A program made the position numbers and the translations under genes. 64,000 nt of DNA from Rs1 sp029027825 (GTDB lineage: Bacteria > Pseudomonadota > Gammaproteobacteria > Pseudomonadales > Balneatricaceae): positions 2,666,001 through 2,730,000 of the forward strand of contig CP093399.1 of NCBI GenBank assembly GCA_029027825.1. The letters run 5' to 3'. This document shows positions 8,287 to 18,002 of the stretch, piece by piece; position 1 is the first letter of the stretch, and each line of letters starts with the position of its first letter. The notes under the pieces were generated by a model. That model searched no databases. It was not told the origin of the DNA and was given only the letters and a program-made list of their open reading frames with translations.

Positions 8287-10113
8287 TCATGCAACGGGGT
8301 AGCGAATAACAGCAGAGTTTTTATAGACAGGCAACAGACTGATCCTTAGCAACTCCGACTTGATCCTAGCATTGTTCCCGCCATCAATAATCCAATTTAA
8401 CCGAGACATACCGGATTTCTCGCTCGATTTATTACCCTTTACAGTGATTCGTTCTACTATTTGAGACCATTCTCTTTGCGACTGGACTGTTGACATCACA
8501 ACCAAAATGGCTGCCTCTTGGTGCTCTTCAAATGAAAAGGTATAAGTTTCGGACAGCCTGTATAAAGTGGCGCCTTTGACCTCTGGGGGAGAAAAATACA
8601 GTACATCTGGTTTTCTTTTGACTTTCTTGGCAAATTCTTCTGCTTCACTTGCCTGTTTAAATGGCAGAAAATCTTCTTTTAGGACATCTGAAATTAAGTG
8701 TTCAATATCATCAAATGAATTTTCAATGTATTCAATACCTTCTTTAATAATGAGAAACACTAGCTGTATGATAAAATCAAAAGCACCCTGAGTAATATAA
8801 CGAAGCAGAGAATAGTTATGGTCTTTTAGTTGATGATAGATATACATGATAAATTCATAGATTGTTCCTAGGCCAATACCCGCCACTATCATTCCAGAAC
8901 CACCCATACCGACAACCACCTGAGCTTTTGCACGAACATAAAGTTTATTGTTAGTATCCAAAGCAATTTCAAATTCACCGCCTAAACCAACCCCAAAGGC
9001 TCCATTCAAGCCGACGCCTATGTCAAAAAAAGCTTTCCAACCTAATTTTTTTTCGGTTTGTCTTTTTTCCGGATTATCCCATTCAATCGCACCTTGCAAT
9101 ATGCCCCCCGCTTCAACACCTGCAAATGCCGCTGCCGACATGCCGCCTTTAGCGTTTGCTGTACTTCCTCTAGCTAATGTAGTTCCGTCACCATCTGCAT
9201 GGTACTCCAGCCCTGCTGTGCCCATAATACTGGCACCTAACATTGCGTTAGCGGTGATGGTCATTCTGAGACGAAAATAACCAAAGTCTAACGGGGGCTG
9301 ATTTTCATCTGCAAAATCAACCAGGCCACGCCAACCATCTTTATCAGGAAAATAGCCATTGATTTCTGCCTTAGCTTCTGCCAATGAAAATCGAGCGTTC
9401 GCTTGCGCAGACAGACCATAAGTATTCGTTGCTGGGTTATAACCCGCATTAACACCATAACCGGCATAAGCTCTTAACAACTGAGCCCCTGCTGATACAT
9501 CGTGATAAGCACCTTCATCGCGATACAACATACTCTCATTTACTGCATCGACCCACTTAAGCCAGCTAACATCCCAAAGTTCAGTAATAGTGGCATCCAA
9601 GGTACCTTGAATAATGACACCGTTGAATATCACCCCCTTAGAAAAATCATCAACTATCTTATTTTTTAATTTACTAAACTCCTCCTTTAAAGCGGCTCTT
9701 TCTAGTTGCTTTTTCCCCTCTGCTAACGTTTTCGCTTTTGCCACTAGGTGTGCTTGGGTTAATGGATAACGTCTAACATGACTTTTTAATTTGTCACTTC
9801 TAACATAAGTCCATAATGATCCACGCACTCTATAGACTTGTGTCAAATGCTTTATAGGTAAAGCTGAAGCGGGATTAATATAGTTATCCAAAAAACGTGT
9901 TATAGCATCTTGTGCTTCAATGATTTTATCTGGATCTTCTTGAGCTTTGGCGTCATTAAGTGCTTCAAATAGTTTATCTACTTTTTCTTCTTCTATTTTT
10001 AGTTCTCTGCTTTGCTCTTGATTTAGTACCAACAAACTAGTTCCTACTTCTGTATCGCCACAACTAGGTACAAAAACTAACTCTATGTCGCCACATTCAT
10101 AACAAATACTCAT
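8287..10113 (-). CDS. Putative T6SS effector with glycine/alanine-rich core (cassette 1)
   Basis: This 608-residue protein starts with a short Cys-containing segment (MSICYECGDIELVFVPSCG) and a helical, lysine/glutamate-rich region to about residue 180. A long low-complexity Gly/Ala-rich region spans about residues 205-430 (for example LLRAYAGYGVNAGYNPATN). Two hydrophobic helices lie around residues 425-475, followed by a soluble C-terminus. No named family is recognised. Its ATG overlaps the stop of the DUF4123 gene by 4 nt, the usual place for that adaptor's cargo, and an FGE-like membrane protein follows. A membrane-active effector is plausible but not shown. Confidence 0.6.
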   Translation of the reverse strand: MSICYECGDIELVFVPSCGDTEVGTSLLVLNQEQSRELKIEEEKVDKLFEALNDAKAQEDPDKIIEAQDAITRFLDNYINPASALPIKHLTQVYRVRGSLWTYVRSDKLKSHVRRYPLTQAHLVAKAKTLAEGKKQLERAALKEEFSKLKNKIVDDFSKGVIFNGVIIQGTLDATITELWDVSWLKWVDAVNESMLYRDEGAYHDVSAGAQLLRAYAGYGVNAGYNPATNTYGLSAQANARFSLAEAKAEINGYFPDKDGWRGLVDFADENQPPLDFGYFRLRMTITANAMLGASIMGTAGLEYHADGDGTTLARGSTANAKGGMSAAAFAGVEAGGILQGAIEWDNPEKRQTEKKLGWKAFFDIGVGLNGAFGVGLGGEFEIALDTNNKLYVRAKAQVVVGMGGSGMIVAGIGLGTIYEFIMYIYHQLKDHNYSLLRYITQGAFDFIIQLVFLIIKEGIEYIENSFDDIEHLISDVLKEDFLPFKQASEAEEFAKKVKRKPDVLYFSPPEVKGATLYRLSETYTFSFEEHQEAAILVVMSTVQSQREWSQIVERITVKGNKSSEKSGMSRLNWIIDGGNNARIKSELLRISLLPVYKNSAVIRYPVA

Positions 10114-11387
10114 AAGATGCCCATTCTATTCATCTGTGTTTCAATCTTAAATATTTTATAGCCCGGCGAATAATCGTCTTCTTTCAAGTAACTCCATATT
10201 TCTTGCTGTTGATTGTCACTTGCCTGGGTTATTAGCTGATAAATTTTAAGCACATGGTGCGGCTGATCAATATTGATCCAAAGCAGCTTTGTGGCAGTCG
10301 TGGTAAATGCATCAAATTCAGATTGATTAATTCCAAGTTCCTTATATAACTGTTTACTCTGTGTAAAATAGGTGGCTTTTTTAAGCTCCTCTTGCAACCG
10401 TGCTCCGTAAATAATGGGCGTTGACTTTTCTTCTATTAAGGTAATATCACATGAATATTTGTGGCAATTTAGTGAATCATTAGGATCGAGCGAATAGATG
10501 TTTTGTGTATGTTTGAATACAAATTTTAATTGGCCAATACTTAAACTTTTAAGAATGGCTTGCAAAAAATCATTGTCGAAATACTTTAAGTAAAACCATT
10601 TACCATGCTCATTAGGGATGTGATTAAACTTCCTTAAATGTTCATATATAACGGCAAAAGATGCGGTTGATTGTATAAAAATCCCATTACCCGTCTCCCA
10701 ATGCTTCGCAAAATAGTTCACATGAAAGCGTGGAACTTTCGAAGTTCCATTAAGCATGTCTTCAGTGAGTGTCATATCAATTAAGTATGGTGCAGTCATC
10801 TTCAGCGCGATTGAAGCTTGACCTTTAAACATGCATTCAATAGGCACGTCATCAACTTGATCTAGATTAAATACGCCATTTATTTCAGTGTATTGCATTG
10901 CATCAATAACTAAATATGTACGTAACCTCTGCTCATCACCTGATAATTCCTGAGCGACAAATAAAAGCTCTTTTAATGCAGAGGAAATCCACTCCCTCTC
11001 CCATATTGCAATTTTTTTCTGATCGGGCAATAAAGTAATCTTATTGTCAGTAGTATGTAGAAGATCCGCTGCTGTTGTTTCTTGGTAAGAGGAATGCAGT
11101 AACCTTATTTCTTTAAAGGCCACAGGATTATCTGCACTGAGCTGGTTACAAAGGTCTATTGCCTCTTGATCATATTGAACAACACTTTGTAAATAATCAT
11201 AAATTGGCTGCTGCTCTCCTGAATACATAAATAAATATCCAGCTTTTTTCAAAGCTTGAGTGATGACCTCATCTAACCTGTAATGCTCCTGACCTGCGAT
11301 TACTACTTTTAATTCATAGCGCTCGTCATAGTGACAGCCGTCTTTCATGGCTTCACAAAGCAAAATATAAGGCCTTATCTCTTGCAT
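10110..11387 (-). CDS. DUF4123 T6SS effector adaptor (cassette 1)
   Basis: The 425-residue DUF4123 protein has the block TYLVIDAMQYTEI near residue 157 and GIFIQSTASFAVIYEHLRKF near residue 236, followed by WFYLKYFDNDFLQAIL. It is paralogous to the protein at 4497-5813. It sits 12 bp after vgrG and its stop overlaps the start of the 608-residue candidate effector, giving the textbook order vgrG-adaptor-cargo. It most likely loads that cargo onto the VgrG tip and stays in the cytoplasm. Confidence 0.8.
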   Translation of the reverse strand: MQEIRPYILLCEAMKDGCHYDERYELKVVIAGQEHYRLDEVITQALKKAGYLFMYSGEQQPIYDYLQSVVQYDQEAIDLCNQLSADNPVAFKEIRLLHSSYQETTAADLLHTTDNKITLLPDQKKIAIWEREWISSALKELLFVAQELSGDEQRLRTYLVIDAMQYTEINGVFNLDQVDDVPIECMFKGQASIALKMTAPYLIDMTLTEDMLNGTSKVPRFHVNYFAKHWETGNGIFIQSTASFAVIYEHLRKFNHIPNEHGKWFYLKYFDNDFLQAILKSLSIGQLKFVFKHTQNIYSLDPNDSLNCHKYSCDITLIEEKSTPIIYGARLQEELKKATYFTQSKQLYKELGINQSEFDAFTTTATKLLWINIDQPHHVLKIYQLITQASDNQQQEIWSYLKEDDYSPGYKIFKIETQMNRMGIL

Positions 11388-11399
11388 GTATAAAACCTT

Positions 11400-13460
11400 T
11401 TATGTGTCTTTTAAAGGGCATTCTTCAGAAATGGGTTTCCCTTTCGTTTTCACGCCATCTAGGGAAGCCACTGAAGCTGAACCACTACCACCAATTGAGA
11501 CTGCCCCTTTGAGCTGGATTAGGGCTGCTTCAATAGTTACTTTGCCTTTTGCTAAGGTGATTCTAGAAGTCCCTCCAGTAATAATGACCTTATCACTGCC
11601 CATTATTTTATGTTTATTGGTATTTGAAGTAATACCACCTAGGACTTCAACATTATATTTACCGTCTATAGTGACACTTTTATAATCCCCTACATGTTGA
11701 ATATGCTGGTAATGTATTTGTTCGCTCCAAGTGTTATTAACCTTGGTGATCAAATCCTTTTCAATCGTCTCAAACTGGTTGCGATTCACGTGATAACGCA
11801 CATCTTGCTCAACGGTAATGCTCTCATCGTTACCCACATATCGAGTGCGGTTATGCGCCACTGTATGACTCTCATCGTGGCCGATATTTTGGGTTTTATC
11901 GTTGTTAATCTGAATGTCTTCATTCTTTTGTGCGTGACGATAAATCAGCTCGTTCTCGGTGGCATCGTCGAAGGTTAACTCATTAAAGCCACTAGATTTG
12001 TGAGATTTTGTCTTGAATGTGGTTTTGGTCTTGTTGGCGGCCAGCATGTTGGGCACCACGTTTTTCATGTTGTAAGTGCGACCAGTGATAATCGGCTGAT
12101 CCATGTCGCCCTCTAAATAGGAGACTATTACTTCTGTGCCTATTCTTGGGATGGCGATGGCTCCGTACGTGCCGTTGACTCCGCTCCACTCTTGGGATAC
12201 GCGGATGAAACAGGAACTGTGATCGTCGTTTGAGCAGTAGCGATTCCATGGGAAAGAGACTTTGACTCGACCCGCTTCGTCGACAAATATCTCCTCATTT
12301 GCCGGGCCTGTGACCGTGCCAATTTGCGGGCCTAATACCTGTGGTTTTGGCTGGGGGGTCGGACGCCATTGATGCCCGGCGGGGATGGTTTTAAAGCTAT
12401 TGTTGTAAGTGGTGACTCCATCGCCGGCTTCTTCTTCCAGCGCCTGTGCCTGCACGCCTTCGTGAGTAATAGTGGTGACTAGCCAAGCTTTGTTAAATTT
12501 AGCATTAGAGTGGTCTCCCAAGATAAAATAATATCCCATGTTCAGCATCGGCTGGTTCGATTTACCGACGCCGACTTGGGTATCGCGACGCAGGTAAGCT
12601 AAGCGATGTCCGGTAAAAGCGCGGCCACTGTTTCCCTCTTTGTAACGACCGGGATACTGGAAGTGCTCGTAACTGCGCTGGCCCTTGAGATCGTGGGAGT
12701 TGCTGCTGTGTTCGTGGTCGTAATTGGGATTTTTGTAAAAACGATCGCGCATAGTGACTGAGGATGATGCTGTACGCACTCTTGAACTGAATTCATATAT
12801 CCAGGGGATACGACTACCTGTCAGTAACGCCACTTCACCTAAACCACCCGCGGATGCATTAAAGGGGATAGGGGTTTCATCTGCCAGAGATGGATGAGAT
12901 TGGCTGTCATCGACAAAGTTTATGGTGTGTTTATCTTCCTGGTGTTCGAAGTAGTAGCTAATGCCCTCTTCCGCCAGAATACGGTGCATAAAATCGAGGT
13001 TTTCTTCACAGTATTGCACGCAGTACTCGCGCTCAACTAAATCACGTTTTAAGTTAAATGCGTAATCTACGGTGCCTATGTCTTCTAACAATGAGCTGAC
13101 TATTTGCTGTACGGTTTTAGCTTGGAAGATCCGCGCATTTTGTCGCCACGCCAAACGCTGTATGCTCGGCTGGGCTATAATTTGGTAACTGGTACGTCTA
13201 AAGCCCGTTTCTTTGACTTCAAACTCAAAGCCGATAGCATGTATCACTCGCTGCACCACACCGTCTTGCCATATTTTTAACACTAGTGGCTGTTCGATAA
13301 TGTCTTCTGCGTCGATACTGCTGTCGTCACTAAATAAATTCAGCTCGAGCACATAGGGCTGTGAGAGCGACTCTTGCATCTTAAAACTATAAACGGCAAA
13401 CATCTCGGTTGCCAAGCCCGCAACACTGACACTGTAATAAAGTCCGGTCTTGCTCTGCAT
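11400..13460 (-). CDS. vgrG: T6SS spike protein VgrG
   Basis: The 686-residue VgrG/TssI has an N-terminal gp27-like region (residues 1 to about 370), with RVIHAIGFEFEVKETGFR and DFMHRILAEEGISYYFEH. The OB-fold and gp5-like needle follow, marked by VSFPWNRYCSNDDHSSCFIR, IGTEVIVSYLEGDMDQPIITG and repetitive beta-helix turns such as DIQINNDKTQNIGHDESHTV. It ends soon after the needle (EECPLKDT), so it has no fused toxin domain and must carry effectors through PAAR or adaptors. It lies downstream of hcp across two hairpins and heads the effector cassettes. Confidence 0.95.
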   Translation of the reverse strand: MQSKTGLYYSVSVAGLATEMFAVYSFKMQESLSQPYVLELNLFSDDSSIDAEDIIEQPLVLKIWQDGVVQRVIHAIGFEFEVKETGFRRTSYQIIAQPSIQRLAWRQNARIFQAKTVQQIVSSLLEDIGTVDYAFNLKRDLVEREYCVQYCEENLDFMHRILAEEGISYYFEHQEDKHTINFVDDSQSHPSLADETPIPFNASAGGLGEVALLTGSRIPWIYEFSSRVRTASSSVTMRDRFYKNPNYDHEHSSNSHDLKGQRSYEHFQYPGRYKEGNSGRAFTGHRLAYLRRDTQVGVGKSNQPMLNMGYYFILGDHSNAKFNKAWLVTTITHEGVQAQALEEEAGDGVTTYNNSFKTIPAGHQWRPTPQPKPQVLGPQIGTVTGPANEEIFVDEAGRVKVSFPWNRYCSNDDHSSCFIRVSQEWSGVNGTYGAIAIPRIGTEVIVSYLEGDMDQPIITGRTYNMKNVVPNMLAANKTKTTFKTKSHKSSGFNELTFDDATENELIYRHAQKNEDIQINNDKTQNIGHDESHTVAHNRTRYVGNDESITVEQDVRYHVNRNQFETIEKDLITKVNNTWSEQIHYQHIQHVGDYKSVTIDGKYNVEVLGGITSNTNKHKIMGSDKVIITGGTSRITLAKGKVTIEAALIQLKGAVSIGGSGSASVASLDGVKTKGKPISEECPLKDT

Positions 13461-13575
13461 TTTATTCTTCCTTGAAATTTGCGTTTAAAAGTACTGAATA
13501 TGGCAACGCTCGAATCAGCGCATCAAATGTAACTAGCTACCTGTACTGCAAAAAATCGTTAGCAGTTTGACATTT

Positions 13576-13636
13576 AGCAGCACGCCCTAAGACGTGCCGC
13601 TGTGCCCTATACCTAAATTTAATGGTTAAATTTAGG
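13576..13636 (-). promoter_or_regulatory. Two hairpins between hcp and vgrG
   Basis: Directly after the hcp stop, the minus-strand transcript can fold an AT-rich perfect hairpin (arms CCTAAATTTAA and TTAAATTTAGG, 3-nt loop, 13612-13636). It can then fold a GC-rich one (13576-13601; 11-bp stem with two G-U pairs, 4-nt loop). Neither is followed by a U run. They could stabilise the abundant hcp mRNA end or partly attenuate reading into vgrG. Confidence 0.5.
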
Positions 13637-13651
13637 CTAAAGGCGAGTGGA

Positions 13652-14167
13652 TCATGACAACGGTGCGCGCCAATCATCAGAACCTGCAGTACCTGCCACT
13701 TCGTGATTCCAATCGATCTTACGATAAGTGAGGGATACTTCGATCACCTGGGTAAATTCCGGGCTGGCCGAATCTTGGCAATGTGGCATTTTGCAATCGA
13801 TGTTAACAATAGTGGCATCCGTTAACACGTGAGTGAAATGGTGCTCTTGCTTGCCTTCAATAGAAGTGCGATACCAATTCATAGTGACTGTTGGTAGCAT
13901 TTCACCTGATGCCAAGGCGTTGTACAACAAAGGTACCGCTTTGTTTAGCGCGACGGTAAATTTAAACGCTTTGTGCGCGCGCTGACCAGATGGCTGACCT
14001 GACTGTGGATCGGTAGGTACTGTTACTTCATGGGAGAACTGTTGTACTAACATTTCATCTTCATGACCTTCGACGAAGATGTTACCGACTGAATCTGCAG
14101 TGAAAGCACCAGCGGTAATGTTGCCCTGAGTTTGGCCTTCAATTGAGATATAACATGGAGTTGGCAT
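13652..14167 (-). CDS. hcp: T6SS tube protein Hcp
   Basis: The 171-residue Hcp (TssD) shows the family pattern: PCYISIEGQTQGNITAGAFT at the start, MLVQQFSHEVTVPTDPQSGQ, HKAFKFTVALNKAVPLLYNA and a final beta region FTQVIEVSLTYRKIDW. Hexamers stack to form the inner tube that the sheath propels, and the protein also chaperones small effectors. It is transcribed apart from the structural operon: a 263-bp gap upstream holds a sigma-54 promoter and two palindromes, and hairpins follow downstream. Confidence 0.95.
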   Translation of the reverse strand: MPTPCYISIEGQTQGNITAGAFTADSVGNIFVEGHEDEMLVQQFSHEVTVPTDPQSGQPSGQRAHKAFKFTVALNKAVPLLYNALASGEMLPTVTMNWYRTSIEGKQEHHFTHVLTDATIVNIDCKMPHCQDSASPEFTQVIEVSLTYRKIDWNHEVAGTAGSDDWRAPLS

Positions 14168-14288
14168 TTTAAATTCCTTTTAATATTTTTAAATAAGCCC
14201 CTTTTCAGGGGCCCGATTGTGTACTGCCATAGCCACTATTTAATGGCGATGTAAGCGCGGTAGTTTCCGTGAAACTTACCTTTAACAA

Positions 14289-14304
14289 AGCACTTATCGT
14301 GCCA
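14289..14304 (-). promoter_or_regulatory. Sigma-54 (-24/-12) promoter of hcp
   Basis: The minus strand reads TGGCACGATAAGTGCT, which fits the consensus TGGCACG-N4-TTGCW with one change and the exact GG-N10-GC spacing. Transcription would start near 14278, leaving a leader of about 110 nt before hcp. The cluster encodes a sigma-54 activator (VasH), and VasH control of hcp operons is established in Vibrio, so the assignment fits the context. Confidence 0.8.
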
Positions 14305-14352
14305 TCTTTTGAGCCTTTATAAATCAATAACTTAAAAATCTACAAAACAAAA

Positions 14353-14395
14353 GTGAGCAACATGCTGCTCAATTAGTGAGCCAAAAATTGCTCAC
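14353..14395 (-). promoter_or_regulatory. Tandem palindromes, candidate VasH upstream activating sites
   Basis: Two inverted repeats of the form GTGAGC-N8-GCTCA lie at 14353-14372 and 14376-14395, with centres 23 bp apart, about two helical turns. They fall about 60 and 82 bp upstream of the -24 box of hcp, where bacterial enhancer-binding proteins normally bind. The shared sequence, spacing and position make them strong candidates for VasH sites. No binding data can be seen here. Confidence 0.65.
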
Positions 14396-14430
14396 ACTGG
14401 GCAACTTCTTGCGCACATTAAAACGCTGCC

Positions 14431-17400
14431 TTAATACAGGTTTTTCGGCAAACTGAAGTCCTTAAACAACGATTGGGTAAAGGGGTTGTTGTTACTTTCT
14501 GCCAGTAGCTTATAGCTCACTTGCCCCCTATCTATCGAGAAATTCAGTTGCACATTGGTGCTGCCGCTACCCGATAGTTGCCCCGCTTCAATCAACCTGA
14601 AGAATGCCCAGGGGCCAGTTCGCTGAATACTTCTTGGTGAGCGGTTGTAAGCCAGTGGCACCAAGGTGAGTTTACTGCGATTGCCCTCACGCAGGCTATT
14701 TGGCCAAACCATGCTAATTTCGCGACTGGCGCCGTGACTAAAGTCAATAATTTGCCCATCAATGTTAATCACACTGCGACGTTTATTAGAACTCAAACGC
14801 ATCGGCTGTACTGAGAACTGCACGCTCAAATTGCCCTTGCGATCAAAAAATGCCTCCTGGATGCGCCACGCAGCCGCCAGTTGCTCTAATACATCGGAGC
14901 GGATCAACTGTTCACCAGTGCCGCCAATCGAGTTCAGTTCCTCCAAATGGTCTTCAAGGAATATCTTCATATTGTCTTTATAGAAGACACTCAGTTTGCC
15001 ATCAGGGGCAAAAAATCTTTCGAAATCGATCAGTGAAACATCAAGATTACTGCTGTTATCAAAGGGGTAACGCCCGGCAAACTGCTCTTCAAAATCACTG
15101 TACACCTCTTCGTACCAACGCTTTTCAACTTCTTTAACTGCGCGCTTTAAGATTACATTCCAAGTTTGAGACGCCAGTTTTCCCACTATCAAATCCATAG
15201 GTTTTGGCAGGCCCGAGGCAATGCGCTGCAATGAAAATATTGGGTCTATATCGTTTAAGGTCAATCTTTTTTTCGCCGCTTCAAGTGAAGCTTTACCAAT
15301 ATCCGGTGCATCTTGTATCGCCTTGGTATAGTTGTACAAGTTGATAATTTCAGCCATTACTTCATCGAGATATGCCGGCTGGTCATCTTGCACCTCTGTG
15401 AGACCTACCAGCTCTGAAAACTGTTTGTCTATTCTGGCAGCGAGGGCGTACTGTGGCGTTTTAAGTGCTAGTTCACGCGCCTCTTCGCTGTCTGCTTCTA
15501 GCTTTGGAAACAGCGCTGTATTGGTTTTTAGTAACTTAATGATCCGCTGTAACGGCTGTTGGCTATCGGTGACATTGCGTAATATCAGCACCGCGTGATT
15601 GATATCGTCAAAAGACTGCACTTCGATGTTATTCATCGCCCTGCGCCAACTCCTCACATAGTCAGCCACGTATTGATCGACTAATTTACCTCTAAAGTAC
15701 TTTTTATCAGCCTCACTAAAATTAACTTTTTCAACTTTTCCCAGTACCCAATTATCAATAATCGCCAGTTTAGTGACCTTTTCGGTGCCCGGTAGGAAAT
15801 AATTGATGAAGCCCTCTTTGGTGTAGATGCTCTGGATAAAGTTTGGCCGTTCGGCCCCTTCTCCCCACGCCATTGACCGGTTTTGAAAGACGATGTCATA
15901 AACCGGGCCTATCTGTGCTTTTACATCCAGCGCCGCACTCAGCTCCTGTGCCGCTGTATGTGTCATGTTGCGATAGATGCGATTTTCCAACGGCAATTTA
16001 GCCAAATCGGCTTGCGCACGTGAAATTTCATTGTCAAATGGCGACACCGCGGCAATAATTTTAGACTCTCCCTGGCGTCTTTCATCTGCTATGTTGGTGT
16101 GCTCCATCGCATATTCTAAATGCCCCATCAGCTCATCTTGCACTTTGCCCTGAGTGTTAAACTCGCGCTGCCAGCGCTGCGCCATATATTCTTCAACCGT
16201 TGCATCTAAGCGCCCTTCCCGATCAGAGATCATGCGCAATACCCGCAGTACCATGAGCTTTTCATTGCTGCCGGCATCTTGCGCTTTCATGTCTTGCACT
16301 ATCCCCTGCATCAGCGCGGGTAAATACCGCGACGATAGTAAATCGAGATAAGCCTGCTCGACCTGTGGCCCTATGGCATGTCCCTGATACAACCCAGAAT
16401 CCGCGACGAACGTTGACCTATCTCTATAAAAGCCAAATTCTAGGGTCGCCTCACGTATTAAATTCAAGGGTTTAATTAAATTCCGACCCGAGGGATCAAT
16501 TTTATAGTCGATATGCTGCTCTATGTATTCACCGGCCTTGGCCAGTACACCGTCGGCGGCACGCTTGTTTTTGCCGTAGTAATTGTGCCAGGTGAGTACC
16601 AACATAATACTGGCGATCGAACAGACCACCGTCGACAAGACCAGCACATTGCGTTTGTGCCGCGCTACTTTGAAGTTATCACCCGCTATTCCCGCCTCAG
16701 GGTAGATGACAGTGCGAAACAAGCCGCCTGAAAAATACATACTGGACTGCTCAGCGTGCTGTGCCCGGTTGATTTGCTCGGGTAAATTGTAGCGTTTGGC
16801 AGCGTTATTGATAAAAGAGTCAGAGGGGACCCCCTGCTGATAAACAGAGGTGAAATACACCCCCCGCACTAGCGCAGACGTAGAGAATTTATCACTTTCT
16901 AGTGCCTCTTTTAAGAAGTGTTGTATTACTTCGCTCAGACCTGATAACTGTCTGACAAAGCTGTACAGATTGGTTCGCTCTTGGGTATTTTTGCACTGCT
17001 CTAATTGCTTGGGCAGCATTTTATTCATGCGCGATAACATCTGCGTATACTGCTGTTCGAATTCGTCCATCCAGCTGTCGTAGTTGTGCACTGAGTCCAT
17101 CGAAAAGGTGAAGCCCATTGCCTCTTCGCGCTGTGTTTTGCTCATGTGTTTAAAGAATAAATCAAAGCCGCTGAGCAAATCCATTTTACTGAGCACTACA
17201 TAGATGGGAAATCTAGTGGAAAGCTTTTCCATCAACTCGCGCAGCCTGCTGCGAATCACGTTTGCATAAGCCTTGCGACTAGACACTGTACCAGTGCTGA
17301 GTTGTTCTAAATCTAGTACTATAATCGCGCCATTGAGAGGCCTGCGGCTGCGGTTCTCCACCAGCCATTGAATAAAGTGGTCCCAGAGCGCCTTTTTAAC

Positions 17401-18000
17401 ATCACCATTCTCCTGCGTAACACTGGCCTGTGTCAGAATTTCCCCATCGGGGTCCATGATCACTGACTCGTCGCCAATCCACCAGTCTATTCCGTAGGGG
17501 TTCTTGCGCTGCCCCATATTAGCTTTCAGTGCCGCGGTTAAGGCAAAGCTCTGTTGCGAGCGGTTTATCAAGCTGGTTTTACCCGCTGTTTCAACTCCCA
17601 TCACCAGATACCACGGCAGTTTATAGAGGTAGTTAGTAACGCCTAAACTGCTTTGCATACCCTCTAAAATCTGATTGAACTCATCTTCTTGACGGTCAAC
17701 TATTTTTTGTAGCGGGCTTTCTTGATAGCGTTTTTCCTGCTCTTCTAACTCGCGCATTTTGCTTAAATTCCGGAACTGTTTAATGCCCCAGACCAGCGCT
17801 ACTAGCAATATCACAACCAGAGATGCTACCCAACGCATGGCGATGCTCGCAAGGGGCTTTATCTCAAATAATTCTAATTTCGGGCCAAACAACCAGATAC
17901 CCACCAGTACCAATATCACTAGTAACGCAATTAACACCGGGATGGCCGACCTGATAAAAGGTGCTAAGTATTTGCCAAATCTCTTTATTGAATTCCACAT
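14431..18000 (-). CDS. tssM: T6SS membrane complex protein TssM (IcmF/VasK)
   Basis: The 1189-residue TssM has two N-terminal membrane helices (about residues 15-35 and 48-68) and a cytoplasmic GTPase-like domain with Walker A GVETAGKTS near residue 136. A third helix lies near residues 450-470 (VLVLSTVVCSIASIMLVLTW). The long periplasmic part ends with the beta-sandwich that binds TssJ. The intact Walker A suggests nucleotide binding. With TssL and TssJ it forms the trans-envelope channel. It follows tssA by 2 bp and is the last gene of the structural operon before the hcp promoter region. Confidence 0.95.
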   Translation of the reverse strand: MWNSIKRFGKYLAPFIRSAIPVLIALLVILVLVGIWLFGPKLELFEIKPLASIAMRWVASLVVILLVALVWGIKQFRNLSKMRELEEQEKRYQESPLQKIVDRQEDEFNQILEGMQSSLGVTNYLYKLPWYLVMGVETAGKTSLINRSQQSFALTAALKANMGQRKNPYGIDWWIGDESVIMDPDGEILTQASVTQENGDVKKALWDHFIQWLVENRSRRPLNGAIIVLDLEQLSTGTVSSRKAYANVIRSRLRELMEKLSTRFPIYVVLSKMDLLSGFDLFFKHMSKTQREEAMGFTFSMDSVHNYDSWMDEFEQQYTQMLSRMNKMLPKQLEQCKNTQERTNLYSFVRQLSGLSEVIQHFLKEALESDKFSTSALVRGVYFTSVYQQGVPSDSFINNAAKRYNLPEQINRAQHAEQSSMYFSGGLFRTVIYPEAGIAGDNFKVARHKRNVLVLSTVVCSIASIMLVLTWHNYYGKNKRAADGVLAKAGEYIEQHIDYKIDPSGRNLIKPLNLIREATLEFGFYRDRSTFVADSGLYQGHAIGPQVEQAYLDLLSSRYLPALMQGIVQDMKAQDAGSNEKLMVLRVLRMISDREGRLDATVEEYMAQRWQREFNTQGKVQDELMGHLEYAMEHTNIADERRQGESKIIAAVSPFDNEISRAQADLAKLPLENRIYRNMTHTAAQELSAALDVKAQIGPVYDIVFQNRSMAWGEGAERPNFIQSIYTKEGFINYFLPGTEKVTKLAIIDNWVLGKVEKVNFSEADKKYFRGKLVDQYVADYVRSWRRAMNNIEVQSFDDINHAVLILRNVTDSQQPLQRIIKLLKTNTALFPKLEADSEEARELALKTPQYALAARIDKQFSELVGLTEVQDDQPAYLDEVMAEIINLYNYTKAIQDAPDIGKASLEAAKKRLTLNDIDPIFSLQRIASGLPKPMDLIVGKLASQTWNVILKRAVKEVEKRWYEEVYSDFEEQFAGRYPFDNSSNLDVSLIDFERFFAPDGKLSVFYKDNMKIFLEDHLEELNSIGGTGEQLIRSDVLEQLAAAWRIQEAFFDRKGNLSVQFSVQPMRLSSNKRRSVINIDGQIIDFSHGASREISMVWPNSLREGNRSKLTLVPLAYNRSPRSIQRTGPWAFFRLIEAGQLSGSGSTNVQLNFSIDRGQVSYKLLAESNNNPFTQSLFKDFSLPKNLY

Positions 18001-18002
18001 TG

